Origin: Qipengyuania xiamenensis
GTDB lineage: Bacteria > Pseudomonadota > Alphaproteobacteria > Sphingomonadales > Sphingomonadaceae
DNA: 64,000 nucleotides
Assembly: GCF_019711495.1 (NCBI RefSeq)
Contig: NZ_JAIGNM010000001.1
Span: 1,178,001 to 1,242,000 of the forward strand
Direction: 5' to 3'
Below are positions 24,455 to 33,615 of this stretch, one piece after another (the stretch's first letter is position 1; each line of letters starts with the position of its first letter). Both the position numbers and the translations under genes were made by a program. The notes below the pieces were generated by a model. The model made no database searches. It was not told where the DNA came from and saw only the letters and a program-made list of their open reading frames with translations.

Positions 24455-24533
24455 TCCCTTCGGGGCCTGTGCCGCTCTTCTTGCGGCGGGGCCACCCGCG
24501 CACCCGCCAGGCCCGGCATAGTAGCCACGCAAG

Positions 24534-24570
24534 AAAAAAGGCCTCCGCTCTCTTGGAGCGAAGGCCTTTC
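24534..24570 (-). terminator. Terminator of the FNR-like gene
   Basis: AGGCCT-C-CGCTC, a short loop, GAGCG-A-AGGCCT; on the minus strand the stem is followed by TTTTTTC. It sits about 120 bases beyond the stop of the minus-strand regulator and may serve the plus-strand transcript too. Confidence 0.75.
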
Positions 24571-24692
24571 GGGATCGTATCACCAGCCGCTTGGACGGGA
24601 GGGGGGGTCTCGGCGGTGACATAAGCTAAATGACCCAGCAGGAATGGGGTTCCCCGATCAGATCAATTTTTTTCGCAAAGCTGTTGCGCCCC

Positions 24693-25469
24693 TCAGATAA
24701 ACGGGCGTGAACCGCGGCCGCTGCGGTCGAATCCGGAAAAATCCGAAGCCTTTTCAAGGTCCGGCACGCACAGCTCGCGCGCGCTCCATTCGACCAACCC
24801 TTCGCGATCGAGCGCGCGGATCGTGCGATTGGTGTGGACGAGCGAGAGGCCCAGCATATCCGCGATCTGCGACTGGGTGACGGGTATCGACAGGGTGTTT
24901 CTTTCATCGGCTACTCCCGTCGCAAGCGCACGGTCGAGCAGCCAGGTGGCAAGATAGACGACCCGCTCCTTCGCGCTGCGCTGGCCGAGCGAGACGATGT
25001 GCCCCTCGAGCTCGGTCTCCTCTTTCGCAGCCAGCCACGTGAGATCGTAGCCGAGGCGCGGGTGCTCCTTGATCAGCGAGGTGAAATCGCTCCTGGGAAA
25101 AACGCACATGCGCGCCGCGATCAGGGCCTCGACCGTGTGACTTGCCGGCTCGTCGAATGCGCCCTGCAGCCCGACGAGGTCACCCGGGAACATGAAGTTC
25201 ACGATCTGCCGCCTGCCATCTTCCAGCGAGCGGTAGCGGATCAGCACGCCTTCGAGGACCGTATAGAGAGAGCGTGCATGTTCGCCCTCGCACAGGATGG
25301 TGTCGCCACGCTCGCAGCGGACCTCGCCGTCCTTGAAGTCGGTCATGTAGGCCCGCTGTTTCTGTTCCAGCGGGCGCAGGCCCCGGCAATCCTGAAGCGG
25401 GCAATTCAGGCAATCATAGGGATCGGAAACTTCGTACACCGCAGCACCCCCAAGTGAGGCGAAATCCAC
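24693..25469 (-). CDS. FNR-type Crp-family oxygen-responsive regulator
   Basis: 258 residues. The N-terminal Cys 20, Cys 23 and Cys 28 (D-C-L-N-C-P-L-Q-D-C) and Cys 122 (A-R-M-C-V-F) match the four [4Fe-4S] ligands of FNR, so oxygen sensing is likely. The cyclic-nucleotide-like barrel covers about 45-150 ('FMFPGDLVGLQGAF'), and the C-terminal HTH is 'VTQSQIADMLGLSLVHTNRTIRAL'. Where E. coli FNR has E-x-x-S-R in the recognition helix, this has V-H-T-N-R, so the DNA target probably differs. It is divergent from phyR with 124 bases between starts. Confidence 0.85.
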   Translation of the reverse strand: MDFASLGGAAVYEVSDPYDCLNCPLQDCRGLRPLEQKQRAYMTDFKDGEVRCERGDTILCEGEHARSLYTVLEGVLIRYRSLEDGRRQIVNFMFPGDLVGLQGAFDEPASHTVEALIAARMCVFPRSDFTSLIKEHPRLGYDLTWLAAKEETELEGHIVSLGQRSAKERVVYLATWLLDRALATGVADERNTLSIPVTQSQIADMLGLSLVHTNRTIRALDREGLVEWSARELCVPDLEKASDFSGFDRSGRGSRPFI

Positions 25470-25539
25470 TCTTCGCCGGGCCGCTTCGTCGGAGCAAATA
25501 TGTCTTTTGTCAATTCGCGGTATTCTGCCAGTAACTTAC

Positions 25540-25564
25540 GGAACCTAACTCGCGCACGGGCGTT
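25540..25564 (+). promoter_or_regulatory. EcfG-type promoter of phyR
   Basis: GGAAC at 25540-25544, 16 bases, CGTT at 25561-25564, 29 bases before the phyR start. An exact match to the general-stress consensus; it implies feedback control of the anti-anti-sigma factor. Confidence 0.85.
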
Positions 25565-25593
25565 CTCCACGCGCAAACCACGGAAGGGGTTAT

Positions 25594-26385
25594 ATGTCGC
25601 TTGGTGACCAGATTGCTAAAAACCTGCCTTACTTGCGCCGCTATGCGCGCGCGCTGACCGGATCGCAGGCAACCGGAGATGCCTTCGTTCGCGCTACCCT
25701 CGAGGCAGCGCTCGCGGACGAGCAGCTCAAGTCTTCGCTCGAAGGTGGCCGCGTGCCGCTGTATCGCGCTTTCAACAAAGTATGGGCCAGCGCCTATCTC
25801 GATGTGAGCGACGATGGCGAAAGCGGCAGCCACGAGGGTGCCGCCCAGAACCGTTTGAAGTCCATCACTCCGCTCAACCGCCAGGCCCTGTTGCTGACCA
25901 CGCTGGAAGATTTCAGCGTCGAGCAGGCCGGCGAGATCATGGAGCTCGAGGCCGAGGAAGTCGAACGCCTCGTGCAGGAAGCGGTCGGCGAAATCGACCG
26001 CGAAAGCTCGACCAGCGTGCTGATCATCGAAGACGAGCCGCTCATCTCGATGCAGCTCGAAGACCTCGTGACCTCGCTTGGTCATGAAGTCTGCGGTACC
26101 GCCGCAACGCGGACGCAGGCGCAGGAAGTCGTCGCCGAGAAGACCCCGGGCCTCGTGCTCGCGGACATCCAGCTTGCCGACGGTTCTTCGGGTCTCGATG
26201 CGGTCGACGACATTCTCGCGATAGACAGCGTGCCGGTGATCTTCATCACTGCCTATCCCGAACGCCTGCTTACCGGCGATCGTCCCGAGCCGACCTATCT
26301 CGTGACGAAGCCGTTCCAGGAGCAGACCGTACGGGCTGCGATCAGCCAGGCGCTGTTCTTCGGATCGAGCCGTCCGCTCGGCTGA
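25594..26385 (+). CDS. phyR: PhyR, general stress anti-anti-sigma regulator
   Basis: 263 residues. N-terminal sigma-like domain (about 1-135: 'LPYLRRYARALTG', 'FNKVWASAYLD', 'LTTLEDFSVEQAGEIMELEAEEVERLVQ') and a C-terminal receiver with phosphorylation Asp 191 in V-L-A-D-I-Q-L-A-D-G-S and Lys in V-T-K-P-F. When phosphorylated, PhyR binds NepR through the sigma-like domain and frees EcfG. nepR and ecfG lie 2 kb downstream, separated by a divergent kinase. Its promoter is EcfG-type, and a perfect terminator follows. Confidence 0.96.
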   Translation: MSLGDQIAKNLPYLRRYARALTGSQATGDAFVRATLEAALADEQLKSSLEGGRVPLYRAFNKVWASAYLDVSDDGESGSHEGAAQNRLKSITPLNRQALLLTTLEDFSVEQAGEIMELEAEEVERLVQEAVGEIDRESSTSVLIIEDEPLISMQLEDLVTSLGHEVCGTAATRTQAQEVVAEKTPGLVLADIQLADGSSGLDAVDDILAIDSVPVIFITAYPERLLTGDRPEPTYLVTKPFQEQTVRAAISQALFFGSSRPLG

Positions 26386-26410
26386 GCCGACGAAAAGTCA
26401 AAAGGGGAAT

Positions 26411-26446
26411 GGCCGCCCGGAGACGATCCGGGCGGCCTTTTCTTTC
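26411..26446 (+). terminator. Terminator of phyR
   Basis: GGCCGCCCGGA, loop GACGA, TCCGGGCGGCC, then TTTTCTTT. Perfect 11-base-pair stem 26 bases after the phyR stop. Confidence 0.9.
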
Positions 26447-26495
26447 TGCCTCTCGATGTCTTGATGTCGCGGCGGCCCGTCCGGCCCCGCGAGGA

Positions 26496-28154
26496 TCAGT
26501 GACCTCTGGTGGAAGGTGAGGAACTGCGCAGTTCGAATTCGCTCGGCTCCCTCACCGGGACGAGCAGCGTGCAGCGCACACCTTCGGGATCGAAGTCGAG
26601 TTCGACCGGGTGGCGCAGTTCATGCGCGACGATCTTCTCGATCAGGTCCGTACCGAAACCGCGCTTTTCGGGCTGCGAGACTTCCGGACCGCCGCTCTCG
26701 ACCCAGCGGATACGCGCAAGCTTGTCGTTCACGAGCGACCAGCGCACCTCGACCTTTCCACCCGTGCAGCTGAGCGCGCCATATTTGGCGGCATTCGTCG
26801 CAAGCTCGTGGATCGCAAGGCCGAGCGAAAGGGCGTCGTTCGGCGCCAGTTCGACATCGGGACCACCGGTATCGACCGTGTGATCATCGTCATTGGCATA
26901 AGGCGCCAGCTCGACATGGACGACCGACGCAATGGGCGTCGTGCCCCACTCGGAATTGGTCAAAAGATCATGCGTCGCCGAAAGCGCACGGATGCGATTG
27001 TCGATACCGGTAGCGAACTCGTCGAGCGACTCCGCGCGGCGGCGCGTCAGCGAGACAATCGAGAGCACATTGGCGAGCGTGTTCTTGACGCGGTGATTGA
27101 GCTCCCGCGTGAGCGAATTGCGGATCGAGTTCTGCTCTGCGAACCATTCCAGCGAGCGACTGTCTTCCTGCGCCTGCCGGGTAAGCAGGCGGGCGACAAC
27201 CAGCAGGAGGCTGGCCACAGCGAGACCGAACAAGAGCGTAATCATGGACAGGGGCGAAAGGACGTCGTCGCTTTGCGATTGCACGACCAGCACCATCGTG
27301 CGGTTCGCCAGGTCCACTTCGCGCTCGACCGTTTCGCCCTCTTCCTTCCAGCCATCCAGCTGCGCCATGAGCTGGCGCTCGCTACCGCGAATATCGTAGA
27401 GCCGGATACCTGCATCTCCGCCCTGTGTGAGGTCGGACGCCGATGCAACGAACTGGGCCGCATTGAACGGGCTGTAGATAAAGCCCTTCAAGCTGCGTGA
27501 CGCACCGAAACCATCAAAGACCGGCATATAGATCAGGAAACCGGCATCCGAACCGCCCCCCTCCTGGATCAGTGTGATCCGGCCGGTGGCAGTCGGCCTG
27601 ACGGTGCGGGTCGCCTCGTCCATCGCTTCGCGCCGGACCTCTTCGGAATACATGTCGAATCCCAGCGCGCGCCGATTCCGCAGCGTGTCGGGCTGGAGAT
27701 AGAGGATCGGGACGAGTTGCCGGCGCGGTTGCTGTTCGAGCGAGGGCGTGATCTTCGTCAGGCCGACCCGGCCTTCGTTCAAGGATTGCTCGAATTCGGA
27801 GACTTGTGAAGTTCCGATGGCCGGGGCCCACCCGATGCCTTCCGCACCTCGATAATCCGCGTCCAGCCGGAGTTCGGAAACGAAGGTACGGAACATCTCG
27901 GCCGTGACTTCGTCCTGCGCCCCGAACAGCGCGGCACCGGCGCGGAGGAATGACGAGTTCGAATAGGCGCGTCGCTCGATGGCCGCGGCCATTGTAACCG
28001 CCTTGCGGTTAAGTTCGGCAGCATCGCGGACGCGTTCGCCGCGCTCGATCGAAAAGACAGCAAGGACGGTGATCGCCGCGATCAACGCGAAAATAGCAAG
28101 CGGCGCGGCTCGCGGATATTCCACGAGCCATCGCTTGCGCTTCCCCCTCGCCAT
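26496..28154 (-). CDS. CHASE-domain HWE/HisKA_2 histidine kinase
   Basis: 552 residues. One membrane helix near residues 15-36, a CHASE-type periplasmic sensor (about 60-285: 'YRGAEGIGWAPAI', 'DMYSEEVRREAMDEATRTVRPTATGRITL'), a second helix at about 300-325, then the kinase: phosphoacceptor His 354 in E-L-N-H-R-V-K-N-T-L-A and ATPase motifs 'LAIHELATNAAKYGAL' and G-F-G-T-D-L-I. It lies between phyR and nepR-ecfG and is the expected input kinase for PhyR. The signal bound by the CHASE domain is unknown. Confidence 0.92.
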   Translation of the reverse strand: MARGKRKRWLVEYPRAAPLAIFALIAAITVLAVFSIERGERVRDAAELNRKAVTMAAAIERRAYSNSSFLRAGAALFGAQDEVTAEMFRTFVSELRLDADYRGAEGIGWAPAIGTSQVSEFEQSLNEGRVGLTKITPSLEQQPRRQLVPILYLQPDTLRNRRALGFDMYSEEVRREAMDEATRTVRPTATGRITLIQEGGGSDAGFLIYMPVFDGFGASRSLKGFIYSPFNAAQFVASASDLTQGGDAGIRLYDIRGSERQLMAQLDGWKEEGETVEREVDLANRTMVLVVQSQSDDVLSPLSMITLLFGLAVASLLLVVARLLTRQAQEDSRSLEWFAEQNSIRNSLTRELNHRVKNTLANVLSIVSLTRRRAESLDEFATGIDNRIRALSATHDLLTNSEWGTTPIASVVHVELAPYANDDDHTVDTGGPDVELAPNDALSLGLAIHELATNAAKYGALSCTGGKVEVRWSLVNDKLARIRWVESGGPEVSQPEKRGFGTDLIEKIVAHELRHPVELDFDPEGVRCTLLVPVREPSEFELRSSSPSTRGH

Positions 28155-28262
28155 AAGATCGTTCTCGACCAGCGTTTTAACTCACTAGAACTGCCTGTGT
28201 GCGCCTACTATCCGCAGGTGCGCAGATTGTTCCGCCACTGCCAAGTCTTTTGCATCGACAAT

Positions 28263-28287
28263 GGAACGGAATGGCCCCGATTGCGTT
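28263..28287 (+). promoter_or_regulatory. EcfG-type promoter of nepR-ecfG
   Basis: GGAAC at 28263-28267, 16 bases, CGTT at 28284-28287. Exact match to the consensus and to the spacing of the phyR promoter; about 90 bases before nepR. Provides positive autoregulation of ecfG. Confidence 0.85.
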
Positions 28288-28376
28288 CAGCGTGCACATG
28301 GGATCGAACACCGGGGGCTTGTCCGTGCATCGCGCGCGAGGCTTCCTCCGGAATGGCAAGGACGTTATCAAACGCG

Positions 28377-28562
28377 ATGAACGCTGAGAAAACTTCAGAA
28401 AATCAGCCCGAGAAGGGCTCCGACGACGCGAAAATCGCGCGCCCCAAGGAGGCCCAGCCCGAATGGGCCAATGGGCTGCGCAAGCTGTATGATTCGGTGG
28501 TGGAAGAACCTCTGCCGGACACCTTCAAGGATCTTCTCTCGCAACTGGATGCCAAGGACTGA
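28377..28562 (+). CDS. nepR: NepR, anti-sigma factor of EcfG
   Basis: 61 residues from ATG 28377; the longer frame upstream covers the promoter and cannot be coding. The conserved part is 'WANGLRKLYDSVVEEPLPDTFKDLL', whose helices bind EcfG or, after stress, phosphorylated PhyR. The N-terminal 30 residues are charged and disordered. The stop overlaps the ecfG start as TGATG, giving tight stoichiometry. Confidence 0.93.
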   Translation: MNAEKTSENQPEKGSDDAKIARPKEAQPEWANGLRKLYDSVVEEPLPDTFKDLLSQLDAKD

Positions 28563-29170
28563 TGGAGGCTACGGAACGGACGGCTTCCGAAAAGGCCGAC
28601 TTCAAACGCGAACTCACCGAAGTGGTGCCGCACCTGCGCGCATTCGCCCGCGGCCTGTGCGGCCGTGCCGACATGGCCGACGATCTCGTGCAGGAAACCC
28701 TGCTCAAGGCATGGGCCGCGCAGGAACGGTTCCAGCCGGGCACCAGCATGCGCGCATGGACTTTCGTGATCCTGCGCAACGCCTATCTCACCGACATGCG
28801 CCGCAACCGCTTTCGCGGCGAATATGACGAGACCGTTGCCGAACGTGTGCTGACCGCACCTGCCGGACAGGAGGAACCGATCCACCTTTCGGACATGCAC
28901 CGCGCGCTGTTGACGCTCCCTCCCGAGCGCCGGGAAGCCTTGCTGCTCGTCGGCGCAGGCGGGTTCTCCTACGAGGAAGCCGCGAATATCTGCGGCTGCG
29001 CAGTCGGCACCATCAAGAGCCGGGTGGGCCGTGCCCGTTCTGCTCTCAACACGATGTTGGCCGACGGCTCGATCCCGAAGCGCTCGATCGACGACGATAC
29101 TGCCCACCGCGCCATTCTCGAGGAACTCGACGATGTGGCGGCCGGCCAGGGCGTAGCGGCGCGCAGTTGA
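28562..29170 (+). CDS. ecfG: ECF sigma factor EcfG, general stress
   Basis: 202 residues. Sigma2 region: 'HLRAFARGLCGRADMADDLVQETLLKAW', followed by the -10 recognising helix 'FVILRNAYLTDMRR'. Sigma4 region: 'LTLPPERREALLLVGAGGFSYEEAANICGCAVGTIKSRVGRAR'. EcfG directs the general stress response of alphaproteobacteria. The C-terminal tail of about 35 residues (I-D-D-D-T-A-H-R-A-I) is longer than in the shortest homologues. Overlap with nepR and the EcfG promoter ahead of both give autoregulation. Confidence 0.95.
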   Translation: MEATERTASEKADFKRELTEVVPHLRAFARGLCGRADMADDLVQETLLKAWAAQERFQPGTSMRAWTFVILRNAYLTDMRRNRFRGEYDETVAERVLTAPAGQEEPIHLSDMHRALLTLPPERREALLLVGAGGFSYEEAANICGCAVGTIKSRVGRARSALNTMLADGSIPKRSIDDDTAHRAILEELDDVAAGQGVAARS

Positions 29171-29213
29171 GGGTTCTTGCCCTCGCCCTGACATCGCGGC
29201 AGACAAGGAAGCA

Positions 29214-30392
29214 ATGAGCGACGGCGACCAGATCAGCGAAAGCACTGCCAGCGAACCGGCCCCACCGGTTCGCGGTCGGCGGCTCGCGTTTGCCGAACAG
29301 GAACTGCGCCTGATTTCGGCACTCGTCGTGCTGATCGGGTTGGGGCTGTTCTTTGCCCTGCCCTTCGTTCTCTCGATCGGTTCGGTCGTGTTCCTGCCGG
29401 TCGTCACGGCGATCATCCTAACCGTAATTCTCTCGCCGCTTGCCGACAGGCTCAATGGCTGGGGCATACCCAATCTCCTGGCATCGCTGACTGCGCTGCT
29501 GTTCTTCTTCGCCATCCTGTTGCTGGCGCTCGCGCTGATCCTGCAACCGGCCGTGACGCTGTTCGACGAATTGCCGACGATGGCGCAGAATGTGGCCGAC
29601 CGGTTTGCCGAGCTGCGCAACCGCTTCGCGTGGATCGGGCAGATGAACGACCAGCTCGCCGACCTCATGAGCCGCGGCGAGGAGCGTGAAGTCGTCGTTG
29701 CGACGCCCAGTCTGCTAGAAGAACTCGCCTTCGCCACACCGAGCTTCGTGATCGAGACGATCCTCACACTGCTGATGGCATTCTTCATGATCGAGGCGCG
29801 CGTCCGCCTGCGCCAGCGCCTGCTGTTCGGGCGGACCAGTTTCGGAACAAGTATCAAGGCCGCGCGCGTTCTGCGCGAAGTGCAGGACCGAGTCGCGGCC
29901 TATATCCTGACCGTCGGCCTCATCAATTTGGGTGTGGGAGTGGTCGTCGCGCTGGGTGCCTGGGCGCTCGGCGTCGACGCGCCGATCATGTGGGGCGGCC
30001 TCGCCGCGATCCTGAACTTCCTGCCCTATATCGGCCCGACGCTGATGATCGCATTGCTGGCCCTGTTCGGCATCGCGACGACCGAGACGGTATTTATCGG
30101 CCTGATCCCGGCGGCGGCCTATCTGGGGCTCCATACGGTCGAGGCCAATGTCATCACGCCGTCGATCCTCGGTGCGCGCTTCACCATGAACCCGGTGATG
30201 ATCCTGATCGCCCTGTCCTATTTCACTTGGATCTGGGGCATTTTCGGCGCGCTGTTGTCGGTGCCGATCCTGCTGATGCTGACGGCCCTGTTCGACCATG
30301 TCGGGCGGCCGAACCTCGTCGGCTTCATCTTCGGCGAGCCACTGTTCGCCAACAACGTCCTCGAGATGGGCCAGGACTCCTCGGATACGTAA
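29214..30392 (+). CDS. AI-2E family transporter
   Basis: 392 residues. About eight membrane helices: pairs at about 35-80, 85-120, 180-205 and 230-370, with the family stretches 'WALGVDAPIMWGGLAAILNFLPYIGPTL' and 'VEANVITPSILGARFTMNPVMIL'. Members export small molecules or ions (AI-2, sodium/proton exchange); the substrate here is unknown. The acidic N-terminus is cytoplasmic. It follows ecfG by 43 bases with AAGGAAG before the start, and could be read from the stress promoter. Confidence 0.88.
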   Translation: MSDGDQISESTASEPAPPVRGRRLAFAEQELRLISALVVLIGLGLFFALPFVLSIGSVVFLPVVTAIILTVILSPLADRLNGWGIPNLLASLTALLFFFAILLLALALILQPAVTLFDELPTMAQNVADRFAELRNRFAWIGQMNDQLADLMSRGEEREVVVATPSLLEELAFATPSFVIETILTLLMAFFMIEARVRLRQRLLFGRTSFGTSIKAARVLREVQDRVAAYILTVGLINLGVGVVVALGAWALGVDAPIMWGGLAAILNFLPYIGPTLMIALLALFGIATTETVFIGLIPAAAYLGLHTVEANVITPSILGARFTMNPVMILIALSYFTWIWGIFGALLSVPILLMLTALFDHVGRPNLVGFIFGEPLFANNVLEMGQDSSDT

Positions 30393-30394
30393 AA

Positions 30395-30427
30395 GGCCCG
30401 CAGCGCAGGAGCGCGGCGGGCCTTCTT
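30395..30427 (+). terminator. Terminator after the transporter
   Basis: GGCCCGC, loop of about 14 bases, GCGGGCC, then TTCTTT. It begins two bases after the stop codon. Confidence 0.85.
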
Positions 30428-30449
30428 TATCTACCGATGTCGGCAGCTA

Positions 30450-31061
30450 TCAGCTCGGATAGGTCCATGCCGTGCCGCGCACGAGGTTCTCGCTCGCGAA
30501 GCTCCAGTTGAGCTTGCCGTTGACCGCGTCGAGATAGGCAGGACGCGCGTTCTGGTGGTCGAGGTAATAGGCATGTTCCCAGAGGTCGATGACCAGCAGC
30601 GGGTTCACGCCTTCCTGATCGGCCAGCGTATCGCCGTCATGCGTTTCTTCGATCGTGAGTTTGCCGTCCTTGACCGCGAGCCAGACCCAGCCGCTAGCGA
30701 AGTGGCCGGCGCCGCGTTCGGCAAGCTTGCTCTTGAGATTGTCGATCGAGCCGAAGGCATCGTCGATCATGCTCTTGAGTTCGTCCGAAGCCGAAGTTTC
30801 TTCTGCAGCCATCGAGTGCCAGTAGAAACCGTGGTTCCAGCTCTGGGCCGAGTTGTTGAACAGGCCCTGGTTGCTGCCACGTGCCGAAGCGATCACTTCT
30901 TCGAGGCTCTTGCCGGCAAGATCGGTGCCTTCGATCGCGGCATTGGTCTTGTCGATATACGCCTTGTGATGCTTGCCGTGATGGAAGCTCAGCGTCTTTG
31001 CGGACACGGCAGGTTCCAGCGCAGTGTCGTCGTAAGGAAGGTCGATCAGCTCAAAAGCCAT
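30450..31061 (-). CDS. sodB: Iron superoxide dismutase
   Basis: 203 residues. Converts superoxide to oxygen and hydrogen peroxide. Metal ligands are His 27, His 77 (S-W-N-H-G-F-Y-W-H), Asp 159 and His 163 (D-L-W-E-H-A-Y-Y). Gln 73 in N-S-A-Q-S-W and 'GAGHFASGWVWL' point to an iron enzyme. Cytoplasmic, no signal peptide. Convergent with the AI-2E transporter and divergent from glmM. Confidence 0.96.
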   Translation of the reverse strand: MAFELIDLPYDDTALEPAVSAKTLSFHHGKHHKAYIDKTNAAIEGTDLAGKSLEEVIASARGSNQGLFNNSAQSWNHGFYWHSMAAEETSASDELKSMIDDAFGSIDNLKSKLAERGAGHFASGWVWLAVKDGKLTIEETHDGDTLADQEGVNPLLVIDLWEHAYYLDHQNARPAYLDAVNGKLNWSFASENLVRGTAWTYPS

Positions 31062-31235
31062 GCGAATTGTCCCCTCTTGGGTTGGTGTGAATATAATTCC
31101 GTTGCGACCCTAACGCACCAGAGCGCGCGAAGTTGCACTAGGCTGCGGCGAAAGGAACGGAAAGGGGGGTAAGCAGTCTTTTCTTCGAGGCTTTTCCGCG
31201 TCAGAAGGGCGCCGCAGACAGACAAGGGGATCCGG

Positions 31236-32573
31236 ATGTCGCGCAAGTTTTTCGGCACCGACGGTATTCGCGGGCGCACCAATGAAGGCGTGATGACCGC
31301 CGCCACAGCGATGAGGGTCGGCCAGGCGGCAGGCACGCATTTCCTTCGCGGAGGTCATCGCCACCGCGTCGTGATCGGCAAGGACACGCGCCTGTCGGGC
31401 TACATGATGGAAAGCGCGCTGGTGGCGGGTTTCACCAGCGTGGGCATGGACGTCATCATGACCGGGCCGCTGCCCACGCCCGCGATCGCGCTGCTGACGC
31501 ACGAGATGCGCGCCGATCTCGGCGTGATGATTTCCGCCAGCCACAATCCTTTCGAGGACAACGGCATCAAGCTGTTCGGCCCTGATGGTTACAAGCTGTC
31601 GGACGAGGCCGAGGCGGCAATCGAACTCTTGCTCGAACAGGAGCCGCTGCTGGTAGAGCCGCACCGGATCGGCCGTGCCCGCCGGATCGACGATGCCGCC
31701 GGTCGCTACATCCATGCCGTAAAGCAGTCGGTCGCCAATGATATCCGCTTCGATGGCCTCAAGGTCGTGGTCGATTGCGCCAACGGCGCGGCCTACCAGG
31801 TCGCCCCCAGCGCGATCTGGGAACTGGGGGCGGAAGTCATCTCCATGGGCGTTTCGCCCAATGGCACGAATATCAACGACGGGGTCGGCTCGACCGCGCT
31901 CGATGCGATCAAGGCCCGCGTGGTCGAGGAAGGCGCCGATATCGGTATCGCACTCGACGGCGATGCCGACCGGCTGATCGTCATCGACGAGAAGGGCGAG
32001 GCGGTCGACGGCGACCAGATCATGGCGCTGATCGCTACCCGCCTGCACGCGCGCGGCGATCTCAAGGGCGGCGGGGTGGTCGCCACGGTGATGAGCAACC
32101 TCGGCCTCGAGCGTTATCTCGACAGCATCGGCCTCACGCTGGAGCGGACAAAAGTGGGCGACCGCTATGTCCTCGAGCGCATGAAGGAAGGCGGTTTCAA
32201 CGTCGGCGGCGAGCAGTCGGGCCACATGATCCTGACCGATTTCGGGACCACGGGAGACGGCACCGTTGCGGCACTGCGCATCCTTGCCAGCGTCGTGCGG
32301 TCCGGAAAGAAGGCGAGCGAACTGCTCCATGTCTTCGATCCCGTCCCGCAACTACTCAAGAACGTGCGTTACCCGGGCGGCAAGCCGCTCGAGAATGAAA
32401 CGGTCAAATCCGTGATCGCCGAGGCGGAAAAGGAACTCGAAGGCTGCGGCCGTCTCGTGATCCGGCCATCGGGCACCGAGCCGGTCATCCGCGTCATGGC
32501 GGAAGGCGACGATGCCGCGCAGGTCGAGGCGGTGGTCGACCGCATTTGCGATGCCGTGAGGGAGGCTGTCTGA
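31236..32573 (+). CDS. glmM: Phosphoglucosamine mutase
   Basis: 445 residues, full length. Converts glucosamine-6-phosphate to glucosamine-1-phosphate for UDP-GlcNAc, peptidoglycan and LPS. Starts '[16 protein letters not shown]'; catalytic Ser 102 in S-A-S-H-N-P-F; metal site D-G-D-A-D-R; sugar site G-G-E-Q-S-G-H; phosphate-binding '[12 protein letters not shown]' near the end. The stop overlaps the next ATG (TGATG), so it leads an operon with a zinc-finger-like protein and thiD. Confidence 0.96.
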   Translation: MSRKFFGTDGIRGRTNEGVMTAATAMRVGQAAGTHFLRGGHRHRVVIGKDTRLSGYMMESALVAGFTSVGMDVIMTGPLPTPAIALLTHEMRADLGVMISASHNPFEDNGIKLFGPDGYKLSDEAEAAIELLLEQEPLLVEPHRIGRARRIDDAAGRYIHAVKQSVANDIRFDGLKVVVDCANGAAYQVAPSAIWELGAEVISMGVSPNGTNINDGVGSTALDAIKARVVEEGADIGIALDGDADRLIVIDEKGEAVDGDQIMALIATRLHARGDLKGGGVVATVMSNLGLERYLDSIGLTLERTKVGDRYVLERMKEGGFNVGGEQSGHMILTDFGTTGDGTVAALRILASVVRSGKKASELLHVFDPVPQLLKNVRYPGGKPLENETVKSVIAEAEKELEGCGRLVIRPSGTEPVIRVMAEGDDAAQVEAVVDRICDAVREAV

Positions 32574-32797
32574 TGCTCGAAATGCGTCCCGATTGCGAAC
32601 GCTGCGGCACGGACCTTCCCGCTGAAGCGCCCGGCGCCTTCATCTGCAGTTTCGAATGCACCTTCTGCGCCGATTGCAGTGACGCGCTCGACGACCTCTG
32701 CCCCAATTGCGGCGGTGAGCTGATGGATCGCCCCACCCGCCCCGCCAAGTTGCAGGATAAATTCCCGCCGAGCACGGAGCGCAAGTTCAAGGGATGA
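32573..32797 (+). CDS. DUF1272 zinc-ribbon-like protein
   Basis: 74 residues from ATG 32573 in the glmM overlap. Eight cysteines in C-x2-C pairs: D-C-E-R-C-G, F-I-C-S-F-E-C-T-F-C-A-D-C, and L-C-P-N-C-G-G-E-L, which should bind zinc. This is the DUF1272 pattern. Cytoplasmic, function unknown. The stop overlaps the start of thiD (ATGA), so the protein is made together with GlmM and ThiD. Confidence 0.85.
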   Translation: MLEMRPDCERCGTDLPAEAPGAFICSFECTFCADCSDALDDLCPNCGGELMDRPTRPAKLQDKFPPSTERKFKG

Positions 32798-33615
32798 GCG
32801 AGTTCACCTCCCCTCCCCGCATCCTGTCGATTGCCGGATCCGACAGTTCGGGCGGCGCCGGTATCCAGGCCGATATCAAGACTATCGCCATGCTCGGTGG
32901 CTATGCCATGACCGCGATCACCGCTGTCACGGCGCAGAATACGCGCGGGGTACAGCAAGTGGGCGCGATGCATCCCGACCTCGTGATGGAGCAGGTCGCC
33001 AGCTGCATCGGCGACATCGGTGTCGATGCGATCAAGATCGGCATGCTCGGATCGCCCGAAATCGCGATGCGCCTTGCCGAGCGGCTCGACACCTTCGCCG
33101 GGCCGATCGTCTTCGACCCCGTGATGGTCGCAACCAGCGGATCGGTCCTTGCCGACGATGCCACTATCGCCGGCTTCGACGCACTGATGAAGATCGCGAC
33201 CGTGGTCACGCCCAACCTCCCCGAGCTCGCCATCCTTACCGGTCGCGAGGAAATCGACAGCGAGGAAGTGTTCGAGGCCGCACTCGAACTGGCGCGCAAA
33301 TACGACACCACAGTACTCGCCAAGGGCGGGCATGGCGAAGGCGACCAGGTGATCGACTATGTCGTATCTGCCAGCGGCAAGCTTGCCAGCTTCGGCCATT
33401 CACGGATCGACACGCGCCATACGCATGGCACGGGCTGCACGCTATCCGCCGCGCTCGCCACGCTGCTCGCCATGCGCCAGCCGCTGACCCATGCAGTGCG
33501 GATCGCACGCGCCTTTACCTACGCGGCGATAGAACAGGCGCCCGGTTTCGGTGAGGGGAGCGGACCGCTCGGGCACCATGCGGTGCGTAAGCTGTCCACT
33601 CCCGACGAGGGCTAA
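32794..33615 (+). CDS. thiD: Hydroxymethylpyrimidine (phosphate) kinase ThiD
   Basis: 273 residues. Phosphorylates HMP and HMP-P in thiamine synthesis. Ribokinase-like signatures: 'SIAGSDSSGGAGIQADIKT' at the N-terminus, 'FDPVMVATSGS', P-N-L-P-E, and 'RHTHGTGCTLSAALATLLA' with the anion hole and catalytic Asp/Cys region. It ends convergent with a 4-base overlap of the LOG gene. Confidence 0.94.
   Translation: MSEFTSPPRILSIAGSDSSGGAGIQADIKTIAMLGGYAMTAITAVTAQNTRGVQQVGAMHPDLVMEQVASCIGDIGVDAIKIGMLGSPEIAMRLAERLDTFAGPIVFDPVMVATSGSVLADDATIAGFDALMKIATVVTPNLPELAILTGREEIDSEEVFEAALELARKYDTTVLAKGGHGEGDQVIDYVVSASGKLASFGHSRIDTRHTHGTGCTLSAALATLLAMRQPLTHAVRIARAFTYAAIEQAPGFGEGSGPLGHHAVRKLSTPDEG

Noticed and set aside
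28403-29857. 484-codon minus-strand frame across nepR, ecfG and the transporter
   Set aside because: Antisense shadow; the plus-strand genes are conserved and in operon order with exact overlaps.
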